The notes beneath the pieces are model-generated. The model did no database searches. It saw only the letters and a program-made list of their open reading frames with translations, and was not told the DNA's origin. Shown here in pieces: positions 52,701 to 58,700 of a stretch of DNA of 64,000 nucleotides. The stretch's first letter is position 1; each line of letters begins with the position of its first letter. Position numbers and translations under genes: made by a program. This DNA is from Siphonodentalium dalli (Eukaryota; Mollusca; Scaphopoda; Gadilida; Siphonodentaliidae): NCBI GenBank assembly GCA_032622095.1, contig CP136063.1, positions 85,847,980 to 85,911,979 of the forward strand, in the 5' to 3' direction.

Positions 52701-55700
52701 ATTCAAGCTTGTGTTGTCTAAGACAGATGAATTTATTGATGAGTATTCATACGAGCGCTCGATATTTGGATGGATGTATAGCAGAGATCTTCAAATGTGG
52801 ATTGACCGGGTATGAAAACCATTTGTCCAGGCCTGATTTTTAGAAGTGCAATCTTTTATATGCCTTCACCATGCCTAAATTGTAAGGCCCTGGAAATTGG
52901 CCCATTTAAAATATTATCCCGAAATCGTTATCTCGAGTGTATCAAGAGTGAAGAGATGGAGCAATTCTGGAAACACTTACAGTAATGCCCTAAGTAATCG
53001 ACTCCTTAACCACAGCAGAATTATGGGTAACTTTTCAGGATTTAGTCAGAAATATGGCTAGTTGCCATTCATCGGAAAGCTCTCAGTGAGAGAGCTTTCC
53101 GATGAATGGCAACAAGCCATATTTCCGACTAAATTCTGAAAAGTTACCCATAATTATGCTGTGGTTAAGGAGTCGATTACTTAGGGCATTACTGTAAATC
53201 GGTAGCCACATTGATTCAAAAACCTCACAATAATCACAATCATCAATGGATTTTTTATTACCAAATCATAGAGATACGCAGCACGACACGAGTGTGTTAA
53301 TAACTTTGTGGATACGGCGATAGAACGAGAGGCTGTACGTATTGACAAATTAATTAAAACATGTGTTGTTCTGTGTTTATTATACCCGTGCTAGAATCCG
53401 TGAATTAAAAAAAACATGGGCTTGTTTCGTCATGTGTGATGATGCTTTTATTTAATAGTTTTATGGTTGAAGCGAAAGTCATTTAATCAACGGGATGCGT
53501 ATGGAATATGTGTTCGGTACGGATTTGTAAATATGTAACAGAGGAACACTAATTCTGGGAACATGTGTGTAATAATAATGTGCCTTCTACGGAATGGGCT
53601 GTCTACAATTATACGAAAGCAACAAGATATACAGTAAACTAGAATGTACATGCCCTGGCTAACTTCGTGGCTGATCATCGACAACAGGCGACAATTTTGT
53701 GACAGTGCTTCAACTGTAATTTTTCCCCACCTCTTTGAAAGTAACCGGTACATCTTACCGAAATCCGAAAAATTCCATATTACAGTGAAGTAACTTTAGC
53801 TTGCAAAGAGGGTTTTTATTTTTTTCAGAAATTTTATCGGCAGATTCATAATTCAAGTTATTGGGTTGGTCTCGCCTAAATTGATAAAATAACTATTTCA
53901 CTTGCCTGATTTTCTGGAATGCCAGGCTTGTAAACACTATCTTCTGCATTAAAAATGCTATAGATATAAAATTGATGAAAACTAACTTTACTTTTTATTA
54001 TTTTTACAATTTTCCTAACTTTAACCCTTTACCCAACAGAAGGGCCCTGTGCCAATGCATTCTCTTATATATGCGAGTCGACCATAGGTCGCCTCGCATA
54101 TATAAGAGAATGCATTGGCTTAACACATTAAAAATTATAAAATTGTTAAAGAATGTAAGAAAAAATGGTAAAAAGTGTTAAAAACAGATTTATTTTAGGC
54201 CAATGCATTCTCTTATATATGCGAGGCGACCTATGGTCGACTCGCATATATAAGAGAATGCATTGGCACAGGGCATAACTGTAACCATCACAATGTGGTC
54301 AATGAGCCGGTTCCAATGATATCCATATTTGTATGGTTTTATTGAGACAGACCCAAGATAATTTAGGCTGTTGCAGCTTTATTTGGCCGTTTTTGGCCGG
54401 TTTGTTGGGTTAGGGAAAAACTGCAATGAGCACAATTGGGGACATGTTGTTGGTTTGATTAATTACCATGACCATCTGTCTGTCACCATGTAAGTGCAAA
54501 AATTCCAACAAACTTATCTTGTCTATGGTTTTTGCTCATGGATATCCTGGAAGAATTCGCAAACCAATACTGTCTTGATTATTTTTTGTGTTGTGCCTCT
54601 TAGATTGTTTTTCTGATAGATTCGTGATGAAAGCATGATAACAAAAAAACATTGTCCGATTTTGACCAAATTTGGTTTGTGGCTACTACTCATGATCAAG
54701 CACAAATTGCTTTATTATACCACAATGTGACTGTAGCATCTGTGATGCGCTCCTCTTGTTTTTGCATGAGGGGGTTCTTCAGCATACAGAGTAGTGATTT
54801 ACATGGTGAAACTGCTCTACTGGGATATCTGTGCTTCTCTGGTTGTTTCCCATTGACCCTTCCTATACTAAATTGATGAGTATTCCCTTCGGAAATGTTC
54901 AGATAAGAAGTTCCACAAACGACCATTTAACAAATGTAATTTCCTTTGTCCATTTCCGACAAATCTGGTCATTGGCCAATTTAGCCACTCGAGCTAACCA
55001 TTATTACTGACCGCATGAACCCTCGAGCTACCCATTGTTACTGACCGCATGAACCCTCGAGCTAGCCATTATTACTGACCGCATGAACCCTCGAGCTAGC
55101 CATTATTACTGACAGCATGAAACCTCGAGCTAGCCATTGTTACTGACCGCATGAACCCTCGAGCTAGCCATTATTACTGACCGCATGAACCCTCGAGCTA
55201 GCCATTATTACTGACCGCATGAACCCTATTAGCTATAGCCATTATTACTGACCGCATGAACCCTCGAGCTAGCCATTGTTACTGACCGCATGAACCCTCG
55301 AGCTAGCCATTATTACTGACCGCATGAACCCTCGAGCTAGCCATTATTACTGACCGCATGAACCCTCGAGCTAGCCATTGTTACTGACCGCATGAACCCT
55401 CGAGCTAGCCATTATTACTGACCGCATGAACCCTCGAGCTAGCCATTATTACTGACAGCATGAAACCTCGAGCTAGCCATTGTTACTGACCGCATGAACC
55501 CTCGAGCTAGCCATTATTACTGACTGCATGAACCCTCGAGCTAGCCATTATTACTGACCGCATGAACCCTATTAGCTATAGCCATTATTACTGACCGCAT
55601 GAACCCTCGAGCTAACAATGTTACTGACCGCATGAACCCTCGAGCTAGCCATTATTACTGACCGCATGAACCCTCGAGCTAGCCATTGTTACTGACCGCA

Positions 55701-58700
55701 TGAACCCTCGAGCTAGCCATTATTACTGACCGCATGAACCCTCGAGCTAGCCATTATTACTGACAGCATGAACCCTCGAGCTAGCCATTGTTACTGACAG
55801 TATGAACCCTCGTGCTAGCCATTATTACTGACAGCATGAACCCTCGAGCTAGCCATTATTACTGACAGCATGAACCCTCGAGCTAGCCATTGTTACTGAC
55901 AGCATGAAACCTCGAGCTAGCCATTATTACTGACAGCATGAACCCTCGAGCTAGCCATTGTTACTGACAGCATGAAACCTCGAGCTAGCCATTATTACTG
56001 ACAGCATGAACCCTCGAGCTAGCCATTGTTACTGACAGTATGAACCCTCGAGCTAGCCATTATTACTGACCGCATGAACCCTATTAGCTATAGCCATTAT
56101 TACTGACCGCATGAACCCTCGAGCTAGCCATTATTACTGACCGCATGAACCCTATTAGCTATAGCCATTATTACTGACCGCATGAACCCTCGAGCTAGCC
56201 ATTATTACTGACCGCATGAACCCTATTAGCTATAGCCATTATTACTGACCGCATGAACCCTCGAGCTAGCCATTATTACTGACCGCATGAGCCCTCGAGC
56301 TAGCCATTGTTACTAACAGCATGAACCCTCGAGCTAGCCATTGTTACTGACCGCATGAACCCTCGAGCTAGCCATTGTTACTGACCGCATGAACCCTCGA
56401 GCTAGCCATTGTTACTAACAGCATGAACCCTCGAGTTAGCCATTGTTACTGACAGCTAGAACCCTCGAGCTAGCCATTATTACTGACAGTATGAACCCTC
56501 GAGCTAGCCATTGTTACTGACCGCATGAACCCTCGAGCTAGCCATTATTACTGACCGCATGAACCCTCGAGCTAGCCATTGTTACTGACAGCATGAACCC
56601 TCGAGCTAGCCATTATTACTGACCGCATGAACCCTCGAGCTAGCCATTGTTACTGACAGCATGAACCCTCGAGCTAGCCATTATTACTGACCGCATGAAC
56701 CCTCGAGCTAGCCATTGTTACTGACCGCATGAACCCTTGAGCTAGCCATTGTTACTGACAGCATGAACCCTCGAGCTAGCCATTATTACTGACAGCATGA
56801 AACCTCGAGCTAGCCATTGTTACTGACCGCATGAACTCTCGAGCTAGCCATTGTTACTGACCGCATGAACCCTCGAGCTAGCCATTATTACTGACAGCAT
56901 GAACCCTCGAGCTAGCCATTGTTACTGACCGCATGAACCCTCGAGCTAACCATTGTTACTGACAGCATGAACCCTATTAGCTAGCCATTATTACTGACAG
57001 CATGAACCCTCGAGCTAGCCATTATTATTGACAGCATGAACCCTCGAGCTAGCCATTGTTACTGACCACATGAACCCTCGAGCTAGCCATTGTTACTGAC
57101 AGCATGAACCCTCGAGCTAGCCATTATTACTGACCGCATGAACCCTCGAGCTAGCCATTATTACTGACCGCATGAACCCTCGAGCTAGCCATTGTTACTG
57201 ACAGCATGAACCCTATTAGATAGCCATTATTACTGACAGCATGATCCCTATTAGCTAGCCGTTATTACTGAACGCATGAACCCTCGAGCTAGCCATTATT
57301 ACTGACCGCATGAACCCTCGAGCTAGCCATTGTTACTGACCGCATGAACCCTCGAGCTAACCATTGTTACTGACAGCATGAACCCTCGAGCTAGCCATTG
57401 TTACTGACCGCATGAACCCTCAAGCTAACCATTGTTACTGACAGCATGAACCCTCGAGCTAGCCATTATTACTGACCGCATGAACCCTTGAGCTAGCCAT
57501 TATTACTGACAGCATGAACCCTCGAGCTAGCCATTGTTACTGACCGCATGAACCCTCGAGCTAGCCATTATTACTGACCGCATGAACCCTATTAGCTAGC
57601 CATTATTACTGACCGCATGAACCCTCAAGCTAGCCATTATTACTGACCGCATGAACCCTCGAGCTAGCTATTGTTACTGACAGCATGAACCCTCTAGCTA
57701 ACCATTATTACTGACAGCATGAAACCTCGAGCTAGCCATTATTACTGACCGCATGAACCCTCGAGCTAGCCATTGTTACTGACTGTATGAACCCTCGAGC
57801 TAGCCATTGTTACTGACAGTATGAACCCTCGAGCTAGCCATTATTACTGACAGCATGAACCCTATTAGCTAGCCATTATTACTGACAGCATGATCCCTAT
57901 TAGCTAGCCATTATTACTGACAGTATGAACCCTATTAGCTAGCCATTATTACTGACAGTATGAACCCTCGAGCTAGCCATTGTTACTGACAGCTTGAACC
58001 CTCGAGCTAGCCATTGTTACTGACAGCTTGAACCCTCGAGCTAGCCATTATTACTGACAGTATGAACCCTCGAGCTAGCCATTATTACTGACAGCATGAA
58101 CCCTCGAGCTAGCCATTATTACTGACCGCATGAACCCTCGAGCTAGCCATTATTACTGACCGCATGAACCCTCGAGCTAGCCATTATTACTGACCGCATG
58201 AACCCTCGAGCTAGCCATTATTACTGACAGCATGATCCCTATTAGCTAGCCATTATTACTGACAGTATGAACCCTCGAGCTAGCCATTATTACTGACCGC
58301 ATGAACCCTCGAGCTAGCCATTATTACTGACCGCATGAACCCTCGAGCTAGCCATTATTACTGACCGCATGAACCCTCGAGCTAGCCATTATTACTGACA
58401 GTATGAACCCTCGAGCTAGCCATTATTACTGACCGCATGAACCCTCGAGCTAGCCATTATTACTGACCGCATGAACCCTCGAGCTAGCCATTATTACTGA
58501 CAGCATGAACCCTCGAGCTAGCCATTATTACTGACCGCATGAACCCTCGAGCTAGCCATTATTACTGACAGTATGATCCCTATTAGCTAGCCATTATTAC
58601 TGACCGCATGAACCCTCGAGCTAGCCATTATTACTGACAGCATGATCCCTATTAGCTAGCCATTATTACTGACAGCATGAACCCTCGAGCTAGCCATTAT

